The notes under the pieces were generated by a model that ran no database searches, was not told the DNA's origin, and worked only from the letters and a program-made list of their open reading frames with translations. A DNA stretch of 28,843 bases from a virus: positions 1 through 28,843 of the IMG/VR virus record IMGVR_UViG_3300010970_000187, one strand, 5' to 3'. Both the position numbers and the translations under genes were made by a program. How positions within the stretch are numbered: the stretch's first letter is position 1; each line of letters begins with the position of its first letter. Below, piece by piece: positions 1 through 5,586 of this stretch.

Positions 1-2
1 TT

Positions 3-71
3 TTTGCGGGAGTCGCAGGAATTATTGGTTTATGGATTGGCTTCACAGTACTAACAAAGTTCATATCCTAG
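3..71 (+). CDS. C-terminal end of a membrane protein (5' truncated)
   Basis: The open frame enters from the left edge and ends at TAG 69-71. The visible 22 residues are strongly hydrophobic (FAGVAGIIGLWIGFTVLTKF), which is one transmembrane helix close to the C-terminus. The stop codon lies inside the AGGAGG ribosome site of the next gene, so the two are probably co-transcribed. Given the holin-like gene downstream it may belong to a lysis cassette, but the family cannot be determined from this fragment. Confidence 0.6.
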   Translation, partial: FAGVAGIIGLWIGFTVLTKFIS

Positions 72-81
72 GAGGAATAAA

Positions 82-366
82 ATGAATACAGAACAACTAA
101 AGGCAATGCTTGGATCATATGGTCGCTCAGCACTTGCAGCAGGTCTTGCACTATACATGTCTGGTGTAACAGATCCAAAGACACTTGCATACTCTTTGCT
201 AGCAGCAGTAGCACCAGTTGCACTACGAGCTATCAATCCAAATGATAAAGCATTTGGTCGTCTTCCAGATACAAAGGAAGTTGATGCCTTGCTAAAGACT
301 GCAAAGGTAGTTAAAGCTCCTGCAAAGAAGAAGGCAGCAGCCAAGAAGGCTGCACCAAAGAAGTAG
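82..366 (+). CDS. Holin-like small membrane protein with Lys/Ala-rich tail
   Basis: This 94-residue protein has a strong ribosome site (AGGAGG, 5 nt before ATG). Residues ~15-30 and ~38-52 (ALAAGLALYMSG, SLLAAVAPVALRA) form two short hydrophobic segments separated by a TDP turn. The last ~20 residues are a run of PAKKKAAAKKAAPKK type, giving a very basic cytoplasmic tail. Two short helices plus a basic tail in under 100 residues is the usual plan of a phage holin, which would permeabilise the host membrane for endolysin. No endolysin is visible here, so this is inference. The tail also resembles histone-like basic tails, so nucleic-acid or envelope binding is an alternative. Confidence 0.5.
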   Translation: MNTEQLKAMLGSYGRSALAAGLALYMSGVTDPKTLAYSLLAAVAPVALRAINPNDKAFGRLPDTKEVDALLKTAKVVKAPAKKKAAAKKAAPKK

Positions 367-436
367 TATAATTAAATCCTATACACCCAGTCACTGGGCA
401 GTGTAGGTAAAGCAAGGGTCGCTACCCCTTGGATGG

Positions 437-463
437 GACCTGAGTATGTCTATAAACTGCTCA
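437..463 (+). ncRNA. H-type pseudoknot RNA motif, copy 1
   Basis: Stem 1 pairs GAC 437-439 with GTC 448-450. The loop CTGAGTAT contains GAGTA 442-446, which pairs with TGCTC 458-462 across a TATAAAC linker, giving an H-type pseudoknot. It follows the 82-366 gene by 70 nt and directly precedes a promoter. The intervening 370-436 holds two further hairpins (CCCAG/CTGGG and AAGGG/CCCTT). Six more copies occur in this window, always in the sense orientation of the neighbouring genes. Confidence 0.65.
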
Positions 464-470
464 ATTTTAT

Positions 471-478
471 GCTATAAT
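471..478 (+). promoter_or_regulatory. Extended -10 promoter for hsp20
   Basis: TGCTATAAT (470-478) is a perfect extended -10 element (TGn plus TATAAT at 473-478). The -35 position carries no good hexamer, which is usual for extended -10 promoters. Transcription would start about 485, leaving a ~55 nt leader before hsp20. Confidence 0.65.
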
Positions 479-538
479 ATATATGTACCTGCCCAATGGG
501 GGGTACAAACAAACTTATTCGCTTGAAAGGGGAATAAA

Positions 539-955
539 ATGGTAACACAATTCACTATGGATCTCTTCAATGATCCCTTTTTTATTGGCTTCAATAGGGA
601 GCTTGGTCGTTTAAATACTGCACATAAAACAAATACAACATCTTATCCTCCATATGATCTTCTTAAACTAGATGAAGATACATATAGAATCTCATTGGCT
701 ATTGCTGGATTTTCCAGGGAAGATGTAGATGTCTCAGTAGATAAAGGAACTCTTATTATTAAGGGTGAGATCACAGAGGTAACAGATGCTGAAGTAGTTC
801 ATAAGGGCATTGCTGGTAGAAAGTTTATCAGATCATTTGCTCTTGGGGAGTATATGGAAGTAACTGGAGCAGAACTGAGGGATGGTATGCTACATATTAA
901 TGTAGATCGCATTATTCCTGAAGACAAAAAGCCAAAAACTATTGAAATTCAGTAG
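539..955 (+). CDS. hsp20: Small heat shock protein, Hsp20/IbpA family
   Basis: This 138-residue protein is the usual length for IbpA-type holdases. Residues ~37-138 form the alpha-crystallin domain: YPPYDLLKLDEDTYRISLA, then IAGFSREDVDVSV, the strand GTLIIKG, HKGIAGRKFIRSFALGEY, and the closing GMLHINVDR and KPKTIEI strands. In this family the protein binds unfolding proteins without ATP and passes them to DnaK/ClpB. Phages, notably cyanophages, carry hsp20, probably to protect virion proteins during assembly. The ribosome site AAGGGG precedes ATG by 6 nt. It has its own extended -10 promoter and is flanked on both sides by the pseudoknot motif, so it looks monocistronic. Confidence 0.95.
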   Translation: MVTQFTMDLFNDPFFIGFNRELGRLNTAHKTNTTSYPPYDLLKLDEDTYRISLAIAGFSREDVDVSVDKGTLIIKGEITEVTDAEVVHKGIAGRKFIRSFALGEYMEVTGAELRDGMLHINVDRIIPEDKKPKTIEIQ

Positions 956-1050
956 TATAATTATAAAATTCCGCTAATAAACTATAAAAGGTTTGGCAAC
1001 GGATGCTCCCCTGATGGGAGAGTTAGCAGGAGTTGAATCTTCGTGGCTGA

Positions 1051-1080
1051 TAGACCTGAGCAGTCGTCTATAAACTGCTC
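1051..1080 (+). ncRNA. H-type pseudoknot RNA motif, copy 2
   Basis: Stem 1 is TAGAC 1051-1055 with GTCTA 1066-1070. Stem 2 is GAGCAGT 1058-1064 with ACTGCTC 1074-1080, the longest stem 2 of the set (7 bp). The upstream 960-1050 holds a CTCCC/GGGAG hairpin and no gene. A leaderless promoter follows within 11 nt. Confidence 0.65.
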
Positions 1081-1088
1081 ATTTACTA

Positions 1089-1097
1089 TGCTATAAT
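1089..1097 (+). promoter_or_regulatory. Extended -10 promoter, leaderless transcript
   Basis: TGCTATAAT ends 6 nt before the ATG at 1104, so initiation at the usual distance would fall on or next to the A of the start codon. No ribosome site fits between them. Confidence 0.6.
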
Positions 1098-1103
1098 GAA
1101 TGT

Positions 1104-1670
1104 ATGCCATATCATGTAGGTGCAAAAGGAAGTTACGGTTGCTCAGGATACCCTGCTCTAAAAGAGGGCACAAATGAGGTAATGGGTTGCCATACAACTA
1201 GATCTAAAGCAGCAGCACAGATATACGCAATTAATCGTAGCGAGGGAAATATAGGTAAAGCAATGATAGAACTTAAAGAAGGCGATTTCGCCATGACAGC
1301 ACACGGATCAGATGAAGATGTTCATATTGGTCAGGTAGTTCATGTTATGCGTGAGGGAATGCTTGGTGTCGAAGGTGGAGAGTACACATTAGAAGCATCT
1401 GCAGAAAACCCAGCAGTACTGATTCAATTATTTGAACAAGAAGAAAGCGGATTCTGGGAAGCAACAAACCTATACACAGGATGCATGATGTCATTAATGA
1501 TTGCTATTGATCCACTACCACAAGAGCCAGAAGATTCAGAAGTTGCTATGGCAATGTACGATGCATCAATTGGTAAGTCAGATGAGCCAGTTATTGATCC
1601 TGGAAGTTTCGCAGATATGGGCAAAGATTATACTAAATCAACCAAAGAAGTTCACAGAGTAGCTGATTAA
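1104..1670 (+). CDS. Phage protein, first gene of a coupled trio; unknown function
   Basis: This 188-residue protein starts MPYHVGAKGSYGCSGYPALK and then has GCHTTRSKAAAQIYAIN. The pattern GCHxT followed by an Ala/Gln helix recurs at the N-terminus of actinophage virion-associated proteins, often beside prohead-protease-like genes. Residues ~55-120 look beta-rich (HIGQVVHVMREGMLGVEGG). The C-terminus carries FADMGKDYTKST, nearly identical to the end of the next gene's product. The start is set by the leaderless promoter. The stop overlaps the next ATG by 1 nt (TAATG), so translation is coupled. A role in head morphogenesis is a guess. Confidence 0.7.
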   Translation: MPYHVGAKGSYGCSGYPALKEGTNEVMGCHTTRSKAAAQIYAINRSEGNIGKAMIELKEGDFAMTAHGSDEDVHIGQVVHVMREGMLGVEGGEYTLEASAENPAVLIQLFEQEESGFWEATNLYTGCMMSLMIAIDPLPQEPEDSEVAMAMYDASIGKSDEPVIDPGSFADMGKDYTKSTKEVHRVAD

Positions 1671-2218
1671 TGTTTGAAAAGCAAGCACCCTGTTGGGATG
1701 GATATGTACAGCGTGGCATGAAGCCAGGAGACAATGGTCAAATGGTTCCAAACTGTATTCCTGTAGATAAAGCAGATGATCTATTTGAAGATGACGATAC
1801 AGTTGTTTATGAAACAGATGTAGTTTCAAAGGCAGATGGATATTCACCACCTGCAGGAGCAAGATCAGCAGCTAGAAGAGCAATTAAATTTAAAGAAGAT
1901 GGTAAAGCCAACGGTGCTGGAACGCAAGTTGGTTGGACTCGTGCAGGGCAGTTAGCAAGAGGAGAAACAATCTCTCTTAGTACTGTTAAAAGAATGTACT
2001 CATATTTCTCACGGCATGAAGTAGATAAGAAGGGCAAGGACTGGGGTAATACAGCCAATCCTTCTAATGGATATATTATGTGGTTAGCATGGGGTGGAGA
2101 TGCAGGATTCTCTTGGTCAAGAAGAATTGTTGAAAGCGAAAAGAACAAAGCATTATTTGCTGATTTTGGAAAAGATTACACTAAGTCAACAACAAATACA
2201 TATAGATCGGAAAACTAA
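1670..2218 (+). CDS. Conserved phage protein with WxRxxQL...WGGDxG domain
   Basis: This 182-residue protein has a central domain (residues ~60-155) with the blocks ARSAARRAIKFKEDG, GTQVGWTRAGQLARGE, ISLSTVKRMYSYFSRHE and IMWLAWGGDAGFSWSRRI. This arrangement is common in uncharacterised phage proteins, sometimes fused to prohead-protease or XkdF-like regions. Its biochemical role is not established as far as I know. The N-terminus has a Cys-Trp segment (APCWDGYVQRGMKPG). The C-terminus FADFGKDYTKST copies the tail of the preceding protein. It overlaps both neighbours through TAATG junctions. Confidence 0.75.
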   Translation: MFEKQAPCWDGYVQRGMKPGDNGQMVPNCIPVDKADDLFEDDDTVVYETDVVSKADGYSPPAGARSAARRAIKFKEDGKANGAGTQVGWTRAGQLARGETISLSTVKRMYSYFSRHEVDKKGKDWGNTANPSNGYIMWLAWGGDAGFSWSRRIVESEKNKALFADFGKDYTKSTTNTYRSEN

Positions 2219-2346
2219 TGGCTAAGAAGAAAGCTGGATCATTCAATCCTGTTCAAATTAAAGATGGTTGGATTGTTAGATTATATAAAGATGGTCGCAT
2301 TAAATCAAAAGTTGCACCATACGAAGTAAAACATCCTAAAAAGTGA
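2218..2346 (+). CDS. Small basic protein, third gene of the trio
   Basis: This 42-residue ORF starts at the TAATG junction and ends TGA 2344-2346. It is basic (MAKKKAGSFNPVQIKDGW then IVRLYKDGRIKSKVAPYE). The WIVRLYKDGRIKSKVAPYE stretch suggests a small beta-hairpin. The stop lies 2 bp from the 3' end of a convergent tRNA gene, and no terminator is visible between them. It is not recognised. Tight coupling and codon structure support it as real. Confidence 0.65.
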   Translation: MAKKKAGSFNPVQIKDGWIVRLYKDGRIKSKVAPYEVKHPKK

Positions 2347-2348
2347 AG

Positions 2349-2421
2349 TACCCCTGGCAGGAATCGAACCTGCGACGCATGGCTTAGAAGTCCATCGTTC
2401 TGTCCACTGAACTACAGAGGT
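2349..2421 (-). tRNA. tRNA-Arg (anticodon TCT)
   Basis: The 73-nt cloverleaf has acceptor stem ACCTCTG/CAGGGGT with one G-U pair. The anticodon loop CTTCTAA gives TCT, and the T arm is GCAGG-TTCGATT-CCTGC. CCA is not encoded. It would read AGA/AGG. Confidence 0.92.
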
Positions 2422-2425
2422 GTAG

Positions 2426-2498
2426 TGCCCCTCACTGGATTTGAACCAGTGCTGTATGGATTTTAAGTCCACTGCCTCTACCGCTGGGCTAGAGGGGC
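2426..2498 (-). tRNA. tRNA with anticodon TAA (Leu), short variable loop
   Basis: The 73-nt cloverleaf has a perfect acceptor stem GCCCCTC/GAGGGGC and discriminator A. The anticodon stem is GTGGA/TCCAT with loop CTTAAAA, so the anticodon is TAA (Leu UUA). T stem ACTGG/CCAGT. The variable loop is only about 5 nt, whereas bacterial tRNA-Leu normally has a long extra arm. The identity is therefore uncertain. Confidence 0.8.
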
Positions 2499-2502
2499 CT
2501 TG

Positions 2503-2583
2503 TCCGTGATGTTGGAATCGAACCAACCATGTCATATGACGGGGGATTTACAGTCCCCTGCTCCACCTTGCAGCATATCACGG
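2503..2583 (-). tRNA. tRNA-Tyr (anticodon GTA)
   Basis: This 81-nt gene has acceptor stem CCGTGAT/ATCACGG. The anticodon loop CTGTAAA gives GTA. A long variable arm containing CGTCATATGACATG is present, as expected for bacterial tRNA-Tyr. CCA is not encoded. Confidence 0.92.
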
Positions 2584-2660
2584 TGGTACATCTGGTAGGA
2601 CTTGAACCTACGGCTCTCTGCATATAAGGCAGGTACTCTAACCAACTGAGTTACAGATGT
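2584..2660 (-). tRNA. tRNA-Ile (anticodon TAT), CCA encoded
   Basis: Acceptor stem ACATCTG/CAGATGT, anticodon loop CTTATAT (TAT), T arm GTAGG-TTCAAGT-CCTAC. The gene is followed by CCA at 2586-2584, unlike its neighbours. It reads AUA, a rare codon in many actinobacteria that an AT-rich phage would use more often. Confidence 0.9.
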
Positions 2661-2664
2661 ATAG

Positions 2665-2738
2665 TGTCCCAAGTAGGACTCGAACCTACGACTACCGAAT
2701 TATGAGTTCGGGGCTCTAACCAACTGAGCTATTGGGAC
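2665..2738 (-). tRNA. tRNA with anticodon CAT (Met, or Ile2)
   Basis: The 74-nt cloverleaf has acceptor stem GTCCCAA/TTGGGAC, anticodon loop CTCATAA (CAT) and T arm GTAGG-TTCGAGT-CCTAC. There is no initiator-type mismatch at the top of the acceptor stem. It is therefore an elongator Met or a lysidine-modified Ile tRNA; sequence alone does not settle this. Confidence 0.9.
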
Positions 2739-2744
2739 TAAACC

Positions 2745-2906
2745 TTATCCTGCTATTACTCCAGTTAAGAATCCAATAAGAAACAAGCCAATACCAATAA
2801 CCCAATGATAAGATTTTTGTAGATGATCTTGAATTATCTTATATCTGATGTTTTCAGGTACTGATACAAACTCATCGTCACCTAAATCAATTTTATACTG
2901 ATTCAC
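2745..2906 (-). CDS. Small membrane protein (53 aa)
   Basis: The gene starts at GTG 2906-2904 behind AAGGAG and ends TAA 2745. It encodes about 30 charged residues (VNQYKIDLGDDEFVSVPEN) followed by one C-terminal helix (WVIGIGLFLIGFLTGVIAG). The GTG overlaps the stop of the upstream zinc micro-ORF (GTGA). A tail-anchored membrane protein of unknown role. Confidence 0.6.
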   Translation of the reverse strand: MNQYKIDLGDDEFVSVPENIRYKIIQDHLQKSYHWVIGIGLFLIGFLTGVIAG

Positions 2907-3007
2907 TTATGCTCCTTAGAATGTCTAGATAATGTTTCATGTGCAAAGATTCCTCGTCTTACATCCAATTCTTTCTTACAAATTGGACATATAACAACTC
3001 TACTCAT
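2903..3007 (-). CDS. Zinc-finger micro-protein (34 aa)
   Basis: The sequence MSRVVICPICKKELDVRRG continues with HETLSRHSKEHK, giving a CPIC pair followed by histidines in classical C2H2 spacing. It probably binds one zinc and could contact nucleic acid. The ATG lies inside the end of the upstream ORF (8 nt overlap), and its stop overlaps the next GTG. The family is not recognised. Confidence 0.6.
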   Translation of the reverse strand: MSRVVICPICKKELDVRRGIFAHETLSRHSKEHK

Positions 3008-3092
3008 CGCCTTGATCTACTCCGTATGTCATTTGAAAATAACAAACTATCCAACCAACAACAAAAAATGCTATTCCGAATAATGGGTTCAT
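3000..3092 (-). CDS. Membrane micro-protein (30 aa)
   Basis: The sequence MNPLFGIAFFVVGWIVCYFQ forms one transmembrane helix, followed by a short acidic tail (MTYGVDQGDE). AGGAG lies about 11 nt upstream of the ATG. A longer in-frame extension to 3215 runs back through tRNA-Gln and is not used. It forms a three-gene micro-operon with 2903-3007 and 2745-2906, inserted between tRNA genes. Confidence 0.5.
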   Translation of the reverse strand: MNPLFGIAFFVVGWIVCYFQMTYGVDQGDE

Positions 3093-3131
3093 ATTACTAT
3101 TGTACTCCTCTCGTTCTCTAGTGTCAAATCG

Positions 3132-3202
3132 CTTCTCCTCCTGGATTCGAACCAAGATACTCGCCTCCAAAGGGCGATGTCCTACCGTTAGACGAAGGAG
3201 AA
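3132..3202 (-). tRNA. tRNA-Gln (anticodon TTG)
   Basis: This 71-nt gene has a perfect acceptor stem TTCTCCT/AGGAGAA and discriminator G. The anticodon stem is TCGCC/GGCGA with loop CTTTGGA, so the anticodon is TTG. The T arm is CTTGG-TTCGAAT-CCAGG. Confidence 0.92.
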
Positions 3203-3206
3203 TTAG

Positions 3207-3278
3207 TAGCCCCAACGGGAGTTGAACCCGTCTTGCCAGATTGAAAATCTGGAGTCCTAACCGATAGACGATGGAGCC
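3207..3278 (-). tRNA. tRNA-Glu (anticodon TTC)
   Basis: This 72-nt gene has acceptor stem GGCTCCA/TGGGGCT and anticodon stem CCAGA/TCTGG with loop TTTTCAA (TTC). T arm GACGGG-TTCAACT-CCCGT. It lies 4 bp from tRNA-Gln. Confidence 0.92.
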
Positions 3279-3309
3279 TTATCATTATTTTATTATATCA
3301 AACTTAATT

Positions 3310-3465
3310 TTAGTTACTAGGATGTTTCTTGCAAACTGGATATCTAGAAGGATTAGATCCTCTTAGTATTGGTCCACATATTTCACACTTTAGTTTAAGC
3401 GCAATTTCAAATCTATCCATCTTGTGAGACAGTTCGAAAATAGCTCTAACTTTTTTTTCATCCAT
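3310..3465 (-). CDS. Small zinc-ribbon-like protein (51 aa)
   Basis: The N-terminal half is helical and charged (MDEKKVRAIFELSHKMDRFE). The C-terminal half has CEIC and a later VCKKH, enough to hold one zinc. The start context GGAAAATACT-ATG is weak. It has the length and composition of the neighbouring genes, but the family is not recognised. The gap 3466-3524 shows nothing clear. Confidence 0.55.
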   Translation of the reverse strand: MDEKKVRAIFELSHKMDRFEIALKLKCEICGPILRGSNPSRYPVCKKHPSN

Positions 3466-3524
3466 AGTATTTTCCAATTTTTGTTTTTAAAGTTCGGCGC
3501 GAAATAGGAGGTACACAAACCACT

Positions 3525-3800
3525 CTATGACTCTTGCGAGTCACTATCGGTTACTAACTCGTATACCGTGCCCCATTTAAGGTAAGGCTTATAGAATATG
3601 TTTGATGCGTAGGCATGAAACCTACAAGCAAGACCATAATCATCGTGATCGCTATAGTGCAAATACATATTTAGATGATAGTGAGCAGGCTTTTCACAAA
3701 TATTTGCTATCCACCTAAGCGGAAGTATCTTCGTCCTGTGAATCTTTTTGAAGTTCTTGAGGAACCCATCGTAATCTTCCATCCTTATACTCTCTTTCAT
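3525..3800 (-). CDS. Unknown protein, 5' end overlaps another gene
   Basis: The maximal ORF is 91 residues. The C-terminal two thirds (residues ~35-91) read as a normal folded protein rich in Tyr/His (KPAHYHLNMYLHYSDHDDY, GLACRFHAYASNIFY, WGTVYELVTDS). The N-terminal ~28 residues are encoded by the same DNA as the end of gene 3715-3846 in another frame. Start candidates are ATG 3800 and ATG 3782, neither with a good ribosome site. Either the two genes overlap by 66-86 nt, or this frame is reached by ribosomal frameshift from the upstream gene. Confidence 0.55.
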   Translation of the reverse strand: MKESIRMEDYDGFLKNFKKIHRTKILPLRWIANICEKPAHYHLNMYLHYSDHDDYGLACRFHAYASNIFYKPYLKWGTVYELVTDSDSQES

Positions 3801-3846
3801 ATCCTAGGGACTTCCAGTCCATCTTCATAATCTTTGGTTCTTTCAT
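3715..3846 (-). CDS. Small coupled protein (43 aa)
   Basis: The ATG overlaps the HNH stop codon (ATGA at 3846-3843), the coupling used all along this operon. The product starts MKEPKIMKMDWKSLGYEREY and continues KDGRLRWVPQELQKDSQ before an acidic end. It is hydrophilic with no membrane segment. Its 3' 86 nt are shared with gene 3525-3800 in another frame. The junction supports it as real; the function is unknown. Confidence 0.6.
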   Translation of the reverse strand: MKEPKIMKMDWKSLGYEREYKDGRLRWVPQELQKDSQDEDTSA

Positions 3847-4289
3847 ACAGTAGCCCACTTAACAATGTTACATCTACCATGAGATGGTCTAACATTTTCC
3901 AGGGTATCTGGACCACCCTTAGACAAAGGATAAACATGATCTATATGCAAAGCTTTCTCCCATCCAGGCTTACCAACTTGTCTTGGTGCACTTAAGTCTA
4001 TCTCAGTTTGACAGATATGGCAAGTAGTACCATAGGTCTCTAAGACATCCTTATCTGAATAGTTTCCTGGTTCTGAGTTATTTCTGCGGAAATGTCTACG
4101 AGCATTAGGAGTGCGAAATCTCCACTCTCTTCGTAATCTATTAATCTCTTCTTTACGTATTACCCTCTGGTGCCTCCAGTAGGCTCTCTCAGCCTCTTGG
4201 CACTCTAGACAGGGATCTTCCTTCATATCTCTTCTATGCCAGTCATAGCCTGATCTAGTGCCGTGTGTAGGCTCTGTTTTATGTCTCAT
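3843..4289 (-). CDS. HNH endonuclease
   Basis: This 148-residue protein has an N-terminal ~45 residues with a Cys pair (DPCLECQEAERAYWRHQR) and a charged linker. A C-terminal HNH fold follows: CHIC (first zinc pair), then LHIDHVYPLSKGGPDTLENV with the catalytic His-Asp-His, then RPSHGRCNIVK, which supplies the final Asn and a Cys. In this family the beta-beta-alpha-metal site cuts DNA. It may be a free-standing homing endonuclease or a packaging or recombination nuclease; its place inside an operon of ORFans argues for mobility. Start and stop are both ATGA overlaps. Confidence 0.9.
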   Translation of the reverse strand: MRHKTEPTHGTRSGYDWHRRDMKEDPCLECQEAERAYWRHQRVIRKEEINRLRREWRFRTPNARRHFRRNNSEPGNYSDKDVLETYGTTCHICQTEIDLSAPRQVGKPGWEKALHIDHVYPLSKGGPDTLENVRPSHGRCNIVKWATV

Positions 4290-4495
4290 ACTAACTCCTT
4301 CTTAATAGCTTTAATTGTAGCGCATGGATAAAGAATCTCTATCCTATCTTCTTCTGAGCTACAGTGAGAACAGACTAAATCATCAAATAAATAACTTGGT
4401 ACTGGCTTATGCAATTCTAGTACTGCAATAAGGGCAAACTCAACAGAGGTATCTCCAGATATAATAATTTTATGCAACAACTCTTCGTGCGTCAT
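4286..4495 (-). CDS. MTHEELL-family small phage protein
   Basis: This 69-residue protein begins MTHEELLHKIIISGD, has the core FALIAVLELHKP, a CSHC pair and the ending YPCATIKAIKKELV. It is a paralogue of gene 5738-5917, which shares MTHEELL and ends IIQAIEKELE. ATG 4495 is chosen over an in-frame TTG at 4510 because the first half aligns with the paralogue from this Met. The ATG lies 1 nt after the stop of the 17-residue micropeptide and its stop overlaps the HNH start. The family is frequent in small-gene arrays of actinophages. Function unknown. Confidence 0.75.
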   Translation of the reverse strand: MTHEELLHKIIISGDTSVEFALIAVLELHKPVPSYLFDDLVCSHCSSEEDRIEILYPCATIKAIKKELV

Positions 4496-4496
4496 G

Positions 4497-4550
4497 CTAT
4501 TCCCAATCAATATTATTAATAGATAGCCAGTCTAGATAGGTAACTATCAC
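4497..4550 (-). CDS. 17-aa micropeptide, copy A
   Basis: The GTG start (GTGA overlap with the stop of gene 4547-4711) encodes MIVTYLDWLSINNIDWE and ends TAG. A second copy at 6104-6157 encodes MVINYLDWLSINNIDWE with many synonymous differences, so the peptide rather than the DNA is conserved. The sequence is acidic with aromatic residues and could form one amphipathic helix. Both copies end 1 nt before the next ATG, so they might also act as leader peptides coupling translation. Confidence 0.65.
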   Translation of the reverse strand: MIVTYLDWLSINNIDWE

Positions 4551-4711
4551 TGCCTATGTCTTTTCTTATTACCGTATCTAGCCTTAACCTGAGCTTTAGC
4601 CTTGTCTACAATAGACTTGGTAGTACACCATATATGTCCATCAGACATAGTTTGATGTGTCTCCCAGTAGTTTATGTTTTCTTTATCCATACCACAAGTT
4701 TTACAGTTCAC
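4547..4711 (-). CDS. Small zinc-binding-like protein (54 aa)
   Basis: The GTG start overlaps the upstream stop (GTGA). The sequence begins MNCKTCGMDKENINYWETHQ, has WCTTKSIVDKAKAQVKARYG and ends in KKRHRQ. CKTC plus a later Cys may bind zinc, and the C-terminal half is a basic helix. This suggests nucleic-acid contact, but the family is unknown. Confidence 0.6.
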   Translation of the reverse strand: MNCKTCGMDKENINYWETHQTMSDGHIWCTTKSIVDKAKAQVKARYGNKKRHRQ

Positions 4712-4959
4712 TTTATATCCTCAAGTTCCCTCTTAAGTTTATCACGTAAAAGGCTAGAAGCCAACTCCTCTGTTGCACATTTAGGACTAGTCCATGACTC
4801 TAAAATATATCCTGAATGGTATGCTTGGTAGTATGGATCTTCTCCATATGCCCAACACTTTTCAATATGCCAGTGACAGTCACGATCTTTGTGATGATCC
4901 GTAGAAATATACTTCATCCATTGGCTTGTAAGTTCCGTGATTTCTTCTTCTAGTGTCAT
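4708..4959 (-). CDS. MTLEEEI-family small phage protein (83 aa)
   Basis: ATG 4959 is preferred over upstream in-frame TTG/ATG codons because it sits in a TAATG overlap with the previous gene. The product begins MTLEEEITELTSQWMKYIS and continues DHHKDRDCHWHIEKCWAYGE, then YQAYHSGYILESW. The His/Cys/Trp-rich DHHKDRDCHW segment is a possible metal site. The C-terminus is a charged helix. It resembles ORFans common in uncultured actinophages; role unknown. Confidence 0.7.
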   Translation of the reverse strand: MTLEEEITELTSQWMKYISTDHHKDRDCHWHIEKCWAYGEDPYYQAYHSGYILESWTSPKCATEELASSLLRDKLKRELEDIK

Positions 4960-5120
4960 TAATACATCCTCTTCCATGAATGAAACGCCCAACCATTTTT
5001 GGTGCGGTAGTAAGTTAGTTCAAAGATATTAAAACTATCTCTTACATGATCAATAACTGTATTAGTAATGTCTGAGGTATGATAATACTTACCCTGCATA
5101 GGTCCGTTAATTGCTATCAT
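4959..5120 (-). CDS. Small unknown protein (53 aa)
   Basis: The start overlaps the previous stop (ATGA 5120-5117) and the stop overlaps the next start (TAATG). The sequence includes MIAINGPMQGKYYHTSDI, TVIDHVRDSFNIFELTYY and NGWAFHSWKRMY. Alternating hydrophobic residues suggest a small alpha/beta fold. Double coupling supports it as a real gene. Not recognised. Confidence 0.65.
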   Translation of the reverse strand: MIAINGPMQGKYYHTSDITNTVIDHVRDSFNIFELTYYRTKNGWAFHSWKRMY

Positions 5121-5479
5121 GCTAAAATCTCCAATATCTCTTTTCTGATTCCAACCCAGTCTTCTTCATGAAAGTACCAACGATTAGCCTCTTGATTATT
5201 TATATAGTCGTAAACATCTTGTTTAGTTCCCCAAACAATTCCGTTGATAATGCTATCTTTTAATTCATCAAACTCTTCATCGCTTTCGCAACCTTCTAAT
5301 GCATCGCATCCAGAACATGATCCATAACCAATTACAGTAAAGGCATACCTATCCTCATTTTTTAGCAGGTAGACATAATCACCTTGCCAATCACCAAGAG
5401 TCCAGTTACCAAGCATTTCACCCTGAGTAGCAACTATTTGATCATAGTGCATAGGTGGTGAATAGTATTCGTATGTCAT
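5117..5479 (-). CDS. Cys-containing phage protein (120 aa), unknown function
   Basis: The N-terminal half is Tyr/Trp-rich (MTYEYYSPPMHYDQIVATQ, GNWTLGDWQGDYVYLLKNED). The centre has GYGSCSGCDALEGCESDEEF, a three-Cys cluster, then a helix and NGIVWGTKQDVYDYINN. GGAG (ribosome site) lies in the 3' end of gene 5476-5586. The cluster could bind metal. The central CSGCDAL block recurs in phage ORFans, but no function is known to me. Confidence 0.75.
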   Translation of the reverse strand: MTYEYYSPPMHYDQIVATQGEMLGNWTLGDWQGDYVYLLKNEDRYAFTVIGYGSCSGCDALEGCESDEEFDELKDSIINGIVWGTKQDVYDYINNQEANRWYFHEEDWVGIRKEILEILA

Positions 5480-5586
5480 TTTGTCTCCTTTTTAGGCAGC
5501 AAATCTTTGGTCTTTTCATATAGATCATTTTCAATAGCATCATCAATCATTTCATCTAACAGCATATCTCTTTCTTCTTGATTCAT
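5476..5586 (-). CDS. Acidic helical micro-protein (36 aa)
   Basis: The product starts MNQEERDMLLDEMIDDAIEN and ends DLLPKKETK. It is one acidic amphipathic helix. Start and stop are ATGA overlaps. Its last codons contain the AAGGAG ribosome site for gene 5117-5479, so it also supports translation of that gene. Confidence 0.6.
   Translation of the reverse strand: MNQEERDMLLDEMIDDAIENDLYEKTKDLLPKKETK

Noticed and set aside
437-463. preQ1, SAM-II or other known small pseudoknot riboswitch
   Set aside because: The topology is similar but the conserved bases of those classes are absent, and position after stop codons is unusual for riboswitches.
3000-3215. A 71-codon frame running from the membrane micro-ORF back through tRNA-Gln
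   Set aside because: The extension lies across a perfect tRNA cloverleaf; only the last 30 codons with their own ribosome site are kept.
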